From Gp6-AA40 sp035492455 (GTDB lineage: Bacteria > Acidobacteriota > Vicinamibacteria > Vicinamibacterales > UBA2999): a DNA stretch of 64,000 nt. Shown one piece after another: positions 23,692 to 32,764 of the stretch. A program made the position numbers and the translations under genes. Below the pieces are notes generated by a model that saw only the letters and a list, made by a program, of their open reading frames with translations, did no database searches and was not told the origin of the DNA. The stretch's first letter is position 1, and each line of letters starts with the position of its first letter. The stretch lies in contig DATJJE010000041.1 in assembly GCA_035492455.1 (NCBI GenBank), positions 40,930-104,929 on the forward strand, written 5' to 3'.

Positions 23692-25641
23692 ATGGCTATA
23701 CAAGAAGATCGACGGCGCATAACCACACGCCTCACACTTTTGCAGGTTGGATGCGTTGCAGTGTTTGCAGCGCTCGCCATCAGCTTCTGGTTCCTGCAGA
23801 TCGTCGAGAACAAGAAGTACGAAGAGCTGGCGGAAAACAACCATCAGCGCACCCTCGCGCTGCGCGCGCCGCGTGGCATCCTCTACGACCGCGACGGGCA
23901 GGTGCTCGTCGAGAACCGTCACTCCTTCACCGTTTCGATCGTCCGCGAGCACACCAAGGATCTCGATCGCACCATCCGGATGCTCTCGGAGGTGGCGCGG
24001 CTCGACGCCGACGAAGTGCGCGCGATCGTCGCGCGTCACCGTACCGAACCGACCTACCGGCCGATCGTGATCGTCGACGATGCGTCGTTGGCCCAGGTAG
24101 CGGCGATCACCGCGCGCCGGCTGGAGTTCGAACTGCCGGACGTTGTCGTCGAAGAAGTGCCGACGCGCAAGTATCCCGAGGAGAGCGTGGCTGCGCATCT
24201 CTTCGGCTATGTCGGCGAGGTCAGCGACGCGATGGTCGAAGCTGACGACAACCTGAAGAGCGGCGACCTTGTCGGACAGGCGGGCATCGAGAAGATTTAC
24301 AACCCGCTGCTGATGGGGCGCGACGGCGCGAAGGTCGTGGTCGTCAACAGCCTCGGTCGCGAAATCAGCACGCTGCAGGAAGTGCCTCCAACCGAAGGCA
24401 AACGGCTGCAGCTGACAATCGACTACGACATTCAGAAAGCCGTCGACGATGGTTTCAAGGTCGCGCGGGAGGCACGTCTTACCAATGCCGGCGCGGCCAT
24501 TGTGCTCGACCCGAACACCGGCGAGATCCTGGCGTATGCGAGCGAACCGGCATTCGATCCCAATGCGTTCGCCGCGGGCATCGATCGGGCCACCTGGGCA
24601 TCGTTGACCAGCGACGAGCAGCGGCCGCTGAACGATCGTGCGCTGCAGGGCCGCTATTCGCCGGGTTCAACCTTCAAAATGGCGGTGGCGTTCGCGGCGC
24701 TCGAGGAGGGCGTGATCACACCCGACTTCCGGGTGAACTGCGGCGGCGGTGCCAACTTCTACGGACACTTCTTCAAGTGCTGGCGCAAGGGTGGTCATGG
24801 CTCTATCGACCTGCGCCACGCCATCGAGCAGTCATGCGACGTGTTCTTCTACACGGTTGCGGACAAGGTGGGCGTCGACAAGATCAACAAGTGGGCCACA
24901 CTGCTCGGCCTGGGCGTGAAGAGCGGCATCGATCTGCCCAATGAAGTCGAGGGTCTGGTTCCGTCCACCGAATGGAAGCGGCTACACACCAAGGAACAGA
25001 AGTGGTACGCCGGCGAGACAATCTCTGTCGGCATTGGACAGGGTGCGGTGGCGGTGACGCCGGTATCGATGGCGGTCTACATGGCGACGCTGGCCAACGG
25101 CGGCACGCGTGTGACGCCGCACTTGCTCAAGGCCGTTGACGACGGAGCCGGCTGGAAGGCGGCGCCGGCACCGAAGCCGCAGTCACAGGTCCAACTCGAT
25201 CCGGAGAAGCTGCAGGCGATTCGCGACGGCATGTGGATGGTCGTCAACGCGGCCGGTACTGGCGGCCGCGCTCGCGTCCCGATGATGGACGTCGCGGGGA
25301 AGACTGGCAGCGCGCAGGTGATCTCGAACGCCGGCCGTGTCGCCGCTGCCCGATCGGGCAAAGACCTGCGCGACAACGGCTGGTTCGTCTTCTTCGCACC
25401 GCGCGACAAACCGGAAGTCGCCGGCGTCGTCTTCCTCGAGCACGGCATCCATGGTGCGAACGCCGCGCGCGTGGCACATCACATTCTGGACACGTTCTTC
25501 GCGAAGAAGGCAGGACGGCCTCTGCCGCCGCCGCCGACCCCGGCGGACATGCAGTTCGACTTCTCCGATCCGTACGGCCCGGGACATATGCCTGGCGCGC
25601 CCGAACCGGAGACCGACGAACCGATCAACGTGACGAACTGA
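23692..25641 (+). CDS. mrdA: Penicillin-binding protein 2 (peptidoglycan transpeptidase)
   Basis: About 649 residues. A cytoplasmic start and membrane helix (about 15-38) are followed by the PBP dimer domain beginning APRGILYDRDGQVL. The transpeptidase domain has SPGSTFKM (nucleophile Ser in STFK), SCDVFF at the SxN position and AGKTGSAQV as KTG box. It cross-links elongating peptidoglycan with RodA. The open frame extends upstream into mreD, but ATG 23692 fits the family N-terminus and clears mreD. The SxN motif reads Ser-Cys-Asp, within the range seen in PBP2. rodA begins one base after the stop. Confidence 0.95.
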   Translation: MAIQEDRRRITTRLTLLQVGCVAVFAALAISFWFLQIVENKKYEELAENNHQRTLALRAPRGILYDRDGQVLVENRHSFTVSIVREHTKDLDRTIRMLSEVARLDADEVRAIVARHRTEPTYRPIVIVDDASLAQVAAITARRLEFELPDVVVEEVPTRKYPEESVAAHLFGYVGEVSDAMVEADDNLKSGDLVGQAGIEKIYNPLLMGRDGAKVVVVNSLGREISTLQEVPPTEGKRLQLTIDYDIQKAVDDGFKVAREARLTNAGAAIVLDPNTGEILAYASEPAFDPNAFAAGIDRATWASLTSDEQRPLNDRALQGRYSPGSTFKMAVAFAALEEGVITPDFRVNCGGGANFYGHFFKCWRKGGHGSIDLRHAIEQSCDVFFYTVADKVGVDKINKWATLLGLGVKSGIDLPNEVEGLVPSTEWKRLHTKEQKWYAGETISVGIGQGAVAVTPVSMAVYMATLANGGTRVTPHLLKAVDDGAGWKAAPAPKPQSQVQLDPEKLQAIRDGMWMVVNAAGTGGRARVPMMDVAGKTGSAQVISNAGRVAAARSGKDLRDNGWFVFFAPRDKPEVAGVVFLEHGIHGANAARVAHHILDTFFAKKAGRPLPPPPTPADMQFDFSDPYGPGHMPGAPEPETDEPINVTN

Positions 25642-25642
25642 C

Positions 25643-26728
25643 ATGCTCGAACGAAGGCTCTACTACCACATAGACTGGGCGATGCTGGCGGGCATCTTCG
25701 CGCTCTGCGGTATCGGTGTGGCGCAAATTTTCAGCGCCACCGGTGGTTTCACCGGCATCTACTACACACAGATCTACGGAATCGCCCTCGGCATTTTCGC
25801 CATGGCAATCTGCCTGACGATCGATTACCGATCGCTGGCCGACAAATCGCACTGGATTTACCTCGGGATTGTTCTCCTGCTCATGTACGTGCTCTTCTTC
25901 GGCGCGGTGCGCGGCGGATCACGCCGGTGGATCGATCTCGGCGCCTTCAACCTGCAGCCGTCCGAGTTCGCGAAGGCGGCGCTGGCGCTGACGCTCGCGA
26001 AGTTCTTCGGCGAAAGCCGGCGTGGAGCGATCACGCGCGAAGACCTCGCGATTGCCGGCGCGCTCACCGCCGTTCCACTCATTCTCATCGCGCGACAGCC
26101 GGACCTCGGCACGGCGGTCACGCTCATCCCGGTCGGCTTCGCCATCGCCTACGTCGCCGGGATGCCGATGCGCCTCATCGGCATTCTCGCGCTGGCCGCG
26201 GTGCTGGTCGCGCCGGTCGCCTGGAAATTCGCGCTGAAGGACTACCAGCGCGGCCGCATCTCGACATTTCTCGATCCCTCGCAGGATGCCAAGGGCGCGG
26301 GGTATCAGCAGATTCAGGCCCGGATCACGGTTGGGTCCGGCGGCCTGTGGGGTAAAGGTTTCACCAAGGGAACGCAGGGCCAGTTGCGTTTTCTGCCGGT
26401 CGCACACAATGATTTCATCTTCTCGGTTCTCGCCGAGGAGCAGGGGTTTGCGGGCGTGCTCGTCACGCTCGGGCTGTATCTGTTCGTGATACTTCGCGCG
26501 CTCGAGGCGGCACGGCTCGCCAAAGATCGCCTCGGCGCGTACCTGGTGCTGGGAGTGCTGGCCAGCTTTACATTCCAGGTGATTTACAACGTGACGATGT
26601 CGGCCGGCCTCGCGCCGGTCAAAGGACTGACGCTTCCGCTCATGAGTTACGGCGGCTCCTCCATGATTGCAACCCTGGCGGCGTTCGGCCTGATTCTCAA
26701 CGTGCGGATGCGTCGATTTACGAATTAG
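25643..26728 (+). CDS. rodA: Peptidoglycan glycosyltransferase RodA
   Basis: A 361-residue SEDS protein with about ten membrane segments. Conserved blocks are GGSRRWIDLGAFNLQPSE, RQPDLGTA with the essential Asp, FLPVAHNDFIFSVLAEEQG and the C-terminal PLMSYGGSSM. It polymerises lipid II with PBP2 as partner. It follows mrdA by a single base, completing the mreBCD-mrdA-rodA cluster. Confidence 0.96.
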   Translation: MLERRLYYHIDWAMLAGIFALCGIGVAQIFSATGGFTGIYYTQIYGIALGIFAMAICLTIDYRSLADKSHWIYLGIVLLLMYVLFFGAVRGGSRRWIDLGAFNLQPSEFAKAALALTLAKFFGESRRGAITREDLAIAGALTAVPLILIARQPDLGTAVTLIPVGFAIAYVAGMPMRLIGILALAAVLVAPVAWKFALKDYQRGRISTFLDPSQDAKGAGYQQIQARITVGSGGLWGKGFTKGTQGQLRFLPVAHNDFIFSVLAEEQGFAGVLVTLGLYLFVILRALEAARLAKDRLGAYLVLGVLASFTFQVIYNVTMSAGLAPVKGLTLPLMSYGGSSMIATLAAFGLILNVRMRRFTN

Positions 26729-26835
26729 AACCGTGGTGATGATGGCGCTGATGTGCATGCTGCTGACGTACCTGCTGGTGCGCACAGCCGTCGTGCGTCC
26801 GGCGCGCGTCGCGCGGTTCGCTTGGAGCTTCGGGC

Positions 26836-28413
26836 ATGACCAAGGAGATGATCATCTCCTCGAGCGCCCACGAAACACGGGTCGCGATCCTCGAGGACGA
26901 TCAGGTTGCCGAGATCTTCATCGAACGCGAGCATCAGCGTGGCGTCGTAGGCAATCTCTACAAGGGCCGGGTATCGAAGGTTCTGCCCGGTATGCAGTCG
27001 GCGTTCGTTGACCTCGGTCTCGAACGCGACGGTTTCCTCTACGTTTCAGACGTCATTGCGACATTCGAGGAATTCGACCGCCTCGAGACCGACGAAGATG
27101 ATGCGTCCGTACGTAGGCCGGGTGCCGACGGTCCCGGCAACGGAGCCGGCCCCGCCGGCCGCAGTCGCCGCGAACGCGAAAAGGGACCCGAGCCGAAAAT
27201 CGAAGAGCTCCTGAAGGAAGGCCAGGAAATCATCGTCCAGGTTGCGAAAGAGCCGCTCGGGACGAAGGGCGCTCGCCTGACGTCGCACGCCACCATGCCT
27301 GGCCGCTTCCTGGTGTTCATGCCGACGGTCGATCACGTCGGTGTCTCTCGGAAAATCGATTCGCGTGACGAGCGCTCGCGTCTGCGCGGCATCGTGCGCG
27401 AGTTCCGTGAGCAGCACGGGTTCACCGGTGGGGTCATCATCCGCACCGCCGCGGCCGCGCGTCCGAAGGAGGACATCGTTTCCGACCTGAGCTACTTCCA
27501 CAAGATCTGGACCGACATTCGCCAGAAGGCGGAGACCTCGCGCGCGCCCGCCGTTGTCTACCGTGAACAGAGCCTGGTGGCAAAGCTGCTGCGCGATTTG
27601 CTGACGGAGGAGTATTCGGCAATCCGCATCGACAACGAGCAGGAGTATCGACGCGTCTACGAGCTGATCGAGCGCATCATGCCGCCGCTGGCCCCGCGCG
27701 TGAAGCTCTATAACAAGGAGTACCCGATCTTCGAAGAGTACGGCGTGCAGGCGGAGATCGACCGCGCGCTGCGCAGCAAGGTATGGCTCAAGTCGGGAGG
27801 ATCGATCGTCATCAACCAGACCGAAGCGCTGGTCGCGATCGATGTAAACACCGGCCGCTATGTCGGCAAGAAGACCGCGGGCCGCCTCGAGGACACGATT
27901 CTGAAGACCAATCTGGAAGCGGTGAAGGAAATCGTCCGCCAGATCCGTCTGCGCGACCTCGGCGGCATCATCGTGCTCGACTTCATCGACATGGAAGAGA
28001 AAAAGAATCGGCAGAAGGTCTTCCAGGCGGTGGAGCAGGAGCTGCGCAAGGATCGCTCGCCGTCGAAGGCGCTGCAGGTCTCGGACTTCGGACTCGTCAT
28101 CATCACCCGCAAGCGTGTCAAGCAAAGCCTCGAGCGCGTGCTCACCGAACCGTGCCCGTACTGTCTCGGCAGCGCGGTCATCAAGTCACGCTCGACGATC
28201 TGCTATGAGATTCTGTCCGAGGTAAAGAAGATCAGCGCCGATCTCAACGGCCAGAGCCTGATCCTGCGCGTCAACCCGGACATCGCGCGTGCCCTCAAGG
28301 ACGAGGAGCGCGCGGTGTTCAAGGAGCTGAAGCAGTCGATTGGACGGGAGATTGCGGTGAAGCCGGATGTCCAGCTTCACCACGAACAGTTCGATCTGAT
28401 GGCGATAGGGTAG
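26836..28413 (+). CDS. rng: Ribonuclease G (RNase E/G family)
   Basis: A 525-residue protein. The S1-like domain (about 38-130) is interrupted by a low-complexity Gly/Pro/Arg insert near residues 93-115. The catalytic region has VAIDVNTGRYVGKK and GGIIVLDFIDM, carrying the two metal-binding Asp residues. The zinc-link motif CPYC (EPCPYCLGSA) joins subunits. It processes rRNA precursors and decays mRNA. The length fits RNase G rather than E, with no long C-terminal scaffold. It lies 107 bases after rodA, a common neighbourhood (rng beside mre/rod). I see no gene in the gap. Confidence 0.95.
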   Translation: MTKEMIISSSAHETRVAILEDDQVAEIFIEREHQRGVVGNLYKGRVSKVLPGMQSAFVDLGLERDGFLYVSDVIATFEEFDRLETDEDDASVRRPGADGPGNGAGPAGRSRREREKGPEPKIEELLKEGQEIIVQVAKEPLGTKGARLTSHATMPGRFLVFMPTVDHVGVSRKIDSRDERSRLRGIVREFREQHGFTGGVIIRTAAAARPKEDIVSDLSYFHKIWTDIRQKAETSRAPAVVYREQSLVAKLLRDLLTEEYSAIRIDNEQEYRRVYELIERIMPPLAPRVKLYNKEYPIFEEYGVQAEIDRALRSKVWLKSGGSIVINQTEALVAIDVNTGRYVGKKTAGRLEDTILKTNLEAVKEIVRQIRLRDLGGIIVLDFIDMEEKKNRQKVFQAVEQELRKDRSPSKALQVSDFGLVIITRKRVKQSLERVLTEPCPYCLGSAVIKSRSTICYEILSEVKKISADLNGQSLILRVNPDIARALKDEERAVFKELKQSIGREIAVKPDVQLHHEQFDLMAIG

Positions 28414-28435
28414 GCCGGGTCCTTTCGGACCCGGC
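28414..28435. terminator. GC hairpin between convergent rng and lipoprotein genes
   Basis: A perfect 9-bp stem (28414-28422 with 28427-28435) with loop TTTC, starting one base after the rng stop and nine bases before the convergent lipoprotein stop. There is no T-run on either side, so it is a likely bidirectional 3'-end structure but not a classic intrinsic terminator. Confidence 0.6.
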
Positions 28436-28443
28436 AGGCCGTG

Positions 28444-29307
28444 TCAGTATCCGCAGTATCCGTGCGGATAGAAGCGGACGGTCTTCTTCGTCACCGAGCT
28501 CTTGGTACCTTCCCGATCTTCAATCTGGAGACTGACATCGACGTTGATGTACTTGTCGCCGTTGTCGTCACCCGTGCTGCGATCCTTGAAGAAGTCGCAG
28601 GCGTTCGGGATATCGATATCGCTGACTTTGTCGGTCTTTCCGTCGACGATCGACGACGAGCCGATTGCGTACGTGAAGATGTAGAACTTCGGCACGCCCG
28701 ACGAGGCGCTCGCATCGACGCGGCAGTCATTGTCGCCGTTGTTATCGACGAGCGTGCACTTGTCTTCTCCGCGGTCGGTGCCCGTCACGGTGAATCGCGC
28801 AACTGGCGGCGTGATGGTGACGCGCAGAATGACATTGATCGCGACGCTCTGGTAGCGGGCCGTAATCTGGATATCCTTCGAGTCGGCGACCGTCGTCGTC
28901 TCAATGCGGAACGTGGCGGACGTGGAGCCGGCGGGCACCGTCACCGTGCTGGAAGCGGGACGCGCGTAATCGCGATCCGACGTCGACAGGTCAATCGTGA
29001 TGCCGCCGCTCGGCGCTGCTGTTGTGAGCGTCACCGTGCCGGTGGCTTCCTGCTGTGACTGGACCCGTGTCGGCGAAATCGTGAAGGTCGCCAGCGCCGC
29101 AGGTGCTGGCGGCGGTGCGGGCGTTGGTGCGGGGGCTGGCGCCGGTGCCGGAGCCGGTGCAGGCGCCGGAGCGGGTGCCGGGGCCGGTGCCGGCGCCGGA
29201 CTTGGCGACGGCGTAGTGGGTGAATTGTTGTCGCTGCCGCATGCCGCAGCGAATGCCAGAACCAAAGCCAGGAGGCCGGCACACAAGATGTGCGTTTTAC
29301 GCGACAT
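28444..29307 (-). CDS. Lipoprotein with Pro-Ala stalk and Ig-like domain
   Basis: A 287-residue lipoprotein. The signal ends FAAAC (Cys near 23), followed by a Ser/Pro spacer and a roughly 40-residue alternating Pro-Ala stalk (about 33-72). An Ig-like or Calx-beta-like beta domain spans about residues 73-165 (LATFTISPTRVQSQQEATGTV). The C-terminal domain has several Cys residues (CTLVDNNGDNDC, CDFF, GYCGY) that could form disulphides. The stalk probably spans the periplasm or projects from the cell. The function is unknown; binding or adhesion is only a guess. It is a single gene converging on rng. Confidence 0.75.
   Translation of the reverse strand: MSRKTHILCAGLLALVLAFAAACGSDNNSPTTPSPSPAPAPAPAPAPAPAPAPAPAPAPAPTPAPPPAPAALATFTISPTRVQSQQEATGTVTLTTAAPSGGITIDLSTSDRDYARPASSTVTVPAGSTSATFRIETTTVADSKDIQITARYQSVAINVILRVTITPPVARFTVTGTDRGEDKCTLVDNNGDNDCRVDASASSGVPKFYIFTYAIGSSSIVDGKTDKVSDIDIPNACDFFKDRSTGDDNGDKYINVDVSLQIEDREGTKSSVTKKTVRFYPHGYCGY
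29101..29205 (-). repeat. Low-complexity GC repeat coding for the Pro-Ala stalk
   Basis: Near-tandem six-base units (GGTGCC/GGAGCC variants on the plus strand) encode alternating Pro and Ala. Such tracts change length by slippage, so stalk length may vary between strains. Confidence 0.75.
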
Positions 29308-29370
29308 GAGGCTCCTCTTCGATGAATCGGTTGTCAGGGAAGTTCCGGCGCTGGGCTCGCCGGGGAAATA

Positions 29371-29412
29371 TTAATGCAATTTACGGATTTCCGAATCTAC
29401 GAATTTACAAAT
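29371..29412. repeat. AT-rich intergenic iteration of (A)ATTTACGAAT-like units
   Basis: Between the lipoprotein start and the DUF4097 stop lies AATTTACGGATTTCC followed by GAATCTACGAATTTAC, several imperfect copies of a short AT-rich word. A related word (GATTTACGAATTAG) ends rodA near 26713. The role is unknown; the composition is unlike the flanking DNA. Confidence 0.4.
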
Positions 29413-29425
29413 GGATGCGCAGGTC

Positions 29426-30349
29426 TTATCGGCGGCCGACGGAGATGTTGCCGCTGAATGCGCGAAGGATCAGCATGGCGCTGCCGTCGCCGAACGCGCC
29501 TCGCAGGGCGCGTGGCGCCGCTGCCGCTGCGGGGGCCCCTTCGGCATTCTCGCGGCCGCGCCGTGACACGGCGAAATCCGATCGCACAGAGCCGCTGAAG
29601 GTATTGGCCTGCAGCTGAAAGCCTGTCGTCGTCGGCAGCAGGACACCGATATTCCCAGCGTGCGATACAAACTCGTAGCGACCGCCAGGCGCGAGCTCAC
29701 CCACGTAATGAATATCGCCACCGATAGCCCGCGCCACCACGCGCTCGGCACGAACGGTATCCAGGGTCACGCTGCCGCTGACCGTATTCAGCTGCATCGC
29801 CTGAACCTTGAGCCGTCGCACCGCAATCGTGCCGCTCACGGATGAGGCCGTAAAGAAATCGGCCGACCCATCCGTCACTTCGATATCGCCGGAGACGACC
29901 TTCAACGTGTCGACAACCGCGTTGCTGGTTCGAATCGCGCCCGAGGTTGTCCTCACCGACACACGCACGTCGGCAGGCACGGTAATCGTGTAGTCGACCG
30001 AGCCAGGAAAGTTGCGGGGTCGCGGAACGACAGTGCGCACCTCTACCCGATTTCCCAGTTCGGTGACCTGGACGTCGATCATCCGCAGCAGAATCCGTGC
30101 GGCATTCGGGTTCGGCCGTTCAACGCGTTTGATCGCCTCAATCGTGACGTCCCGGCCTGGACGCGTCCCCACGACGACGTTGCCGATGATGTTCGTCAGG
30201 TCGAACGTGCCGTTCTCGTCGAGATGGACCGTCATCGAAAAACGCTCGGTGACCGCGCCCGTGCCGGGCGCAGTCGTCGACGGTTCTTGTGCTGCGGCCG
30301 GATGCGCAAGCACCAGCGCAACGGCGAGCCACGAGAAGAGTCGGATCAT
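29426..30349 (-). CDS. Secreted DUF4097-family beta-helix-like protein
   Basis: A 307-residue protein. A signal peptide (IRLFSWLAVALVLAHPAAAQE) is followed by repeated short beta strands typical of DUF4097: VRTTSGAIRTSNAVVDTLKV, then VVSGDIEVTD, VSGTIAVRRL and NTVSGSVTL. Such proteins are periplasmic or surface beta-solenoids, often called putative adhesins, and recur beside sigma/anti-sigma pairs. Here it overlaps the anti-sigma gene by four bases and ends the ECF operon. It is likely either a target of, or an envelope component sensed by, that sigma system. No catalytic residues are evident. Confidence 0.8.
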   Translation of the reverse strand: MIRLFSWLAVALVLAHPAAAQEPSTTAPGTGAVTERFSMTVHLDENGTFDLTNIIGNVVVGTRPGRDVTIEAIKRVERPNPNAARILLRMIDVQVTELGNRVEVRTVVPRPRNFPGSVDYTITVPADVRVSVRTTSGAIRTSNAVVDTLKVVSGDIEVTDGSADFFTASSVSGTIAVRRLKVQAMQLNTVSGSVTLDTVRAERVVARAIGGDIHYVGELAPGGRYEFVSHAGNIGVLLPTTTGFQLQANTFSGSVRSDFAVSRRGRENAEGAPAAAAAPRALRGAFGDGSAMLILRAFSGNISVGRR

Positions 30350-30963
30350 TGATTGACGTCCTCGGCCGTCAATGCGACGGTGTCTTGCAGAAGCGCGACT
30401 TTCGTCTCCAGCGCGTCCAGCAGGCTGTCCTCGGCGAGCGTATTCGCCGGCTCGCTGGCAAGCGCCGCGCGGCTTTCGTCGATCGCGCGATCGATGGCGG
30501 CGAGATTCTGCTGCACCACTGCACGGGTTTCGGGATCGAGCTGCGCCCTCTGCGCGTCTGCGGCCTGCTGCAGTCCGGCAATCGCCTGTTCGTACTGGGC
30601 TTCCGCCGGCAGAACGGTGTCCTGCGATGCACGCGCGATCTGCGGAGTTGCATCAGGTGCGGGCGCTTGCTTCCAAGCGAGCCACGTCGCGCCCGCGATC
30701 AGCATAGCCAGGGACGCCGCGACGGCAACCGGCATCCAGAACGCAAAACGACGCGGCTTTTGCTCGATCGATGTCGCGATCGTTGCCCACAGCCGTGGCG
30801 GTGGAACATGTTCCTCCAGCATCGACGCCGCCCGGCGGATTCTGATGAAGTCAGCAACCAGCGCCTGACAGCGGGCGCATGTCGCGAGATGTTGTTCGAA
30901 TTCCGGCTGCGGAGTGCCGTCAACGTAATCGTCGAGCCGTTCGTCGTACTGTTCGCAATTCAT
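30346..30963 (-). CDS. Zinc-finger anti-sigma factor
   Basis: About 205 residues. The N-terminal ZAS-type zinc finger contains EFEQHLATCARCQ, with an upstream Cys in NCEQYD. A single membrane helix follows (about 80-102, MPVAVAASLAMLIAGATWLAW), and then a periplasmic helical, Glu/Gln/Ala-rich domain. It should hold the adjacent ECF sigma factor inactive until an envelope signal releases it. The frame is open upstream, but ATG 30963 lies in an ATGA overlap with the sigma stop and begins the zinc finger. It overlaps the DUF4097 gene at its 3' end. Confidence 0.88.
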   Translation of the reverse strand: MNCEQYDERLDDYVDGTPQPEFEQHLATCARCQALVADFIRIRRAASMLEEHVPPPRLWATIATSIEQKPRRFAFWMPVAVAASLAMLIAGATWLAWKQAPAPDATPQIARASQDTVLPAEAQYEQAIAGLQQAADAQRAQLDPETRAVVQQNLAAIDRAIDESRAALASEPANTLAEDSLLDALETKVALLQDTVALTAEDVNQ

Positions 30964-31499
30964 GGTCTGAGCAACGCGCGCAGCTTCAGCCGCGCCTTGT
31001 GCACCTGCGATTTGGATGTCCCCTCGGAAATCCCGAGGATGGCGGCAATCTCCTGGTGCTCGAACCCTTCGACATCGTGGAGCAGAAACGCGGCCTTCGA
31101 CCCCGGCGGCAGCGCCTCGATCGCTCGCTCCAGATCCATGCGGCTGATCGCCGAAGGCACAACCGGGTCGGGCGCCGCGGGCTCGTCCACGCTCTCCTCG
31201 TCGATCGACGCCGTCGCGCGGCTCATCTTTGCCTGTCGGCCGCGCAAGTGATCCAGACAATGATTCATTGTCAGGCGGTAAAGCCAGGTGCCGAGCGTCG
31301 ATTCGCCGCGAAAGCCGGGCAGCTTGCGGTACGCCTGCAGGAACACCTCCTGAAGCAGATCTTCAGCGTCCTGAGCCGAGCCGATCATGCGGACCACCAG
31401 GCTGTACAGCCGCCGCGCGTGCTGGCGATAGAGCTCTTCAAACGCATCGGTATCCCCGGCTCGACACCGCGCGGCCAGTTCGAGGTCGGCGGTTCTCAC
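30960..31499 (-). CDS. ECF-type RNA polymerase sigma factor
   Basis: About 179 residues. Sigma region 2 is DAFEELYRQHARRLY, then DAEDLLQEVFLQAYRKL and TWLYRLTMNHCLD. Region 4 has LPPGSKAAFLLHDVEG and the helix-turn-helix IAAILGISEGTSKSQVHKAR. It directs RNA polymerase to envelope-stress-type promoters. I chose GTG 31499 (product begins MRTADLELAARC) because it matches the usual family start. An upstream in-frame TTG at 31571 would add 24 poorly conserved residues and come within 16 bases of the divergent csbD start. It is co-transcribed with its anti-sigma factor. Confidence 0.88.
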   Translation of the reverse strand: MRTADLELAARCRAGDTDAFEELYRQHARRLYSLVVRMIGSAQDAEDLLQEVFLQAYRKLPGFRGESTLGTWLYRLTMNHCLDHLRGRQAKMSRATASIDEESVDEPAAPDPVVPSAISRMDLERAIEALPPGSKAAFLLHDVEGFEHQEIAAILGISEGTSKSQVHKARLKLRALLRP

Positions 31500-31587
31500 G
31501 TCTGTGTGATTAGACGGAAAAGCATGGGATTGGCGTTGCTTCGGCGGAATGTTTCTTGTTTGCCCAACCAATTAGGAGGGCATTTGG

Positions 31588-31812
31588 ATGCGTAGGTTCC
31601 GCGGAAAGGCAACGGAAGAGGAAGTAAAGGGCGTCGGACAGAAGGTCAAGGGGGTGGCGCAGGAAATCGCCGGCCGTGCGACCGGGGACGCAAGCATGCG
31701 GGCGCGGGGCGAGGTCAATCAGGTCGCAGGCCATGTCCGGAGCCGCGCGGGTGAAGCCGCGCGAAAAATCGGCAACGCCGTCAGCCGCGACAGAAACCGC
31801 AGCCGTCGCTAA
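31588..31812 (+). CDS. CsbD-family stress protein
   Basis: A 74-residue hydrophilic protein with the CsbD pattern of repeated K/R-G-x2-xE-x-x-G units (GKATEEEVKGVGQKVKGVAQEIAGRATGD in outline) and a basic tail. Members accumulate in stress or stationary phase; the molecular role is not known. A strong site TAGGAGGG lies about eight bases before ATG 31588. It is divergent from the ECF sigma gene and may belong to its regulon. Its stop overlaps the convergent alkyltransferase by four bases. Confidence 0.88.
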   Translation: MRRFRGKATEEEVKGVGQKVKGVAQEIAGRATGDASMRARGEVNQVAGHVRSRAGEAARKIGNAVSRDRNRSRR

Positions 31813-32150
31813 CGTACCGACGATCGTCGATTATGCGGGGTGGGACGCCAGCGCACCTGTTCGAAACCGCGTACCCGTCTCATCCCGACTTCGACGCCCT
31901 CCGCACGCAGCAGCTCCCGTTTCACCTGCAAGTTCCCGCCATAACCGCCCAGTGATCCACCTGCGCCGATGACGCGGTGACACGGCACGCCAGGCTCGCC
32001 GCACGTGCGCATGATGTTGCCTACCGCGCGCGCCGCACGTGGCTTGCCGGCAAGCGCAGCGATGTCACCGTAGGTCGCGACGCGCCCCGCCGGAATTCGC
32101 CGCACCGCCGCCAGTACCCGGCGGCCGAATTCGCTGTTTCCGGGCATCAT
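31809..32150 (-). CDS. MGMT-family DNA alkyltransferase domain protein
   Basis: A 113-residue single-domain protein of the Ada/MGMT C-terminal family. RIPAGRVATYGDIAALAG is followed by ARAVGNIMRTC and the active motif PCHRVIGAGGSLGGY, with the reactive Cys present. It therefore resembles a true O6-alkylguanine acceptor rather than an ATL protein, which has Trp there. It lacks the N-terminal domain of full Ogt. ATG 32150 overlaps the barrel-protein stop as ATGA and makes it the last gene of the seven-gene operon. Longer upstream frames run inside the preceding gene. Confidence 0.88.
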   Translation of the reverse strand: MMPGNSEFGRRVLAAVRRIPAGRVATYGDIAALAGKPRAARAVGNIMRTCGEPGVPCHRVIGAGGSLGGYGGNLQVKRELLRAEGVEVGMRRVRGFEQVRWRPTPHNRRSSVR

Positions 32151-32764
32151 CGACCGACCACGATCCTCGCGCGCAGCGTAAACCCGCCGAGATCGCGCTC
32201 GTGGTATATCTTCGCGACGCTCGTCGCTGCGTCGCCAAACGCATTCGGCACTGCCGACCATTCCGCGTCGAGTGCAGCCGCCAGCCAGGGCCGTATCCGT
32301 CTTTCCGCGCCACCCACGACCTGGTAACCCGTATAGGTCTTATTGACGTTTTCCTCGTCTGTGGCGTGATCTGATGTTTCTTCGAACCGGTGCCATCCGA
32401 TGCCGCCGCCTGCATAGGGGACAAAGCCGCGCCAGCGGAATCGATAACCGAATGTGAGCTCGACCGGGGTCACTGTAATCGAGTCCTTCACGTTGAGCGG
32501 GAAGACCTCGTTGTTGAACACGAAGACCCGATGCCCGGAGCGGTGAAACCGGCGAGCCCCAAGCGTGACGAACCACGGGCGCTGGTCGACTTCGACGCCG
32601 CCGCCGAACACCGCGCCCGATGGCTTTCCGACGATCGCCCTGAAGCTTTGCGTTGCCGAGAACACGGTGATGCCGGCGTCAGCGAACACACGGGTGGACA
32701 GTTGAGCCTGCGAAGACGCTGGAACAAGGATCAGGAGCGCGAGAACCAGCGCGGCTCGCCTCAT
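32147..32764 (-). CDS. Outer-membrane beta-barrel-like protein
   Basis: About 205 residues. A signal peptide (MRRAALVLALLILVPASSQAQ) is followed by alternating hydrophobic/polar strands, for example VELTFGYRFRWRGFVPYAGGGIGWHRFEE. The C-terminal strand is FTLRARIVV. This pattern fits a small eight-stranded barrel of the OmpW/OprF-like type. It starts in an ATGA overlap with the subtilisin stop and ends in one with the alkyltransferase start. The function is unknown. Confidence 0.75.
   Translation of the reverse strand: MRRAALVLALLILVPASSQAQLSTRVFADAGITVFSATQSFRAIVGKPSGAVFGGGVEVDQRPWFVTLGARRFHRSGHRVFVFNNEVFPLNVKDSITVTPVELTFGYRFRWRGFVPYAGGGIGWHRFEETSDHATDEENVNKTYTGYQVVGGAERRIRPWLAAALDAEWSAVPNAFGDAATSVAKIYHERDLGGFTLRARIVVGR

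Noticed and set aside
26733..26835. Possible small membrane ORF between rodA and rng (begins with several Met and Leu residues)
   Set aside because: It runs into rng in another frame without its own stop nearby, and has no conserved feature or ribosome-binding site.
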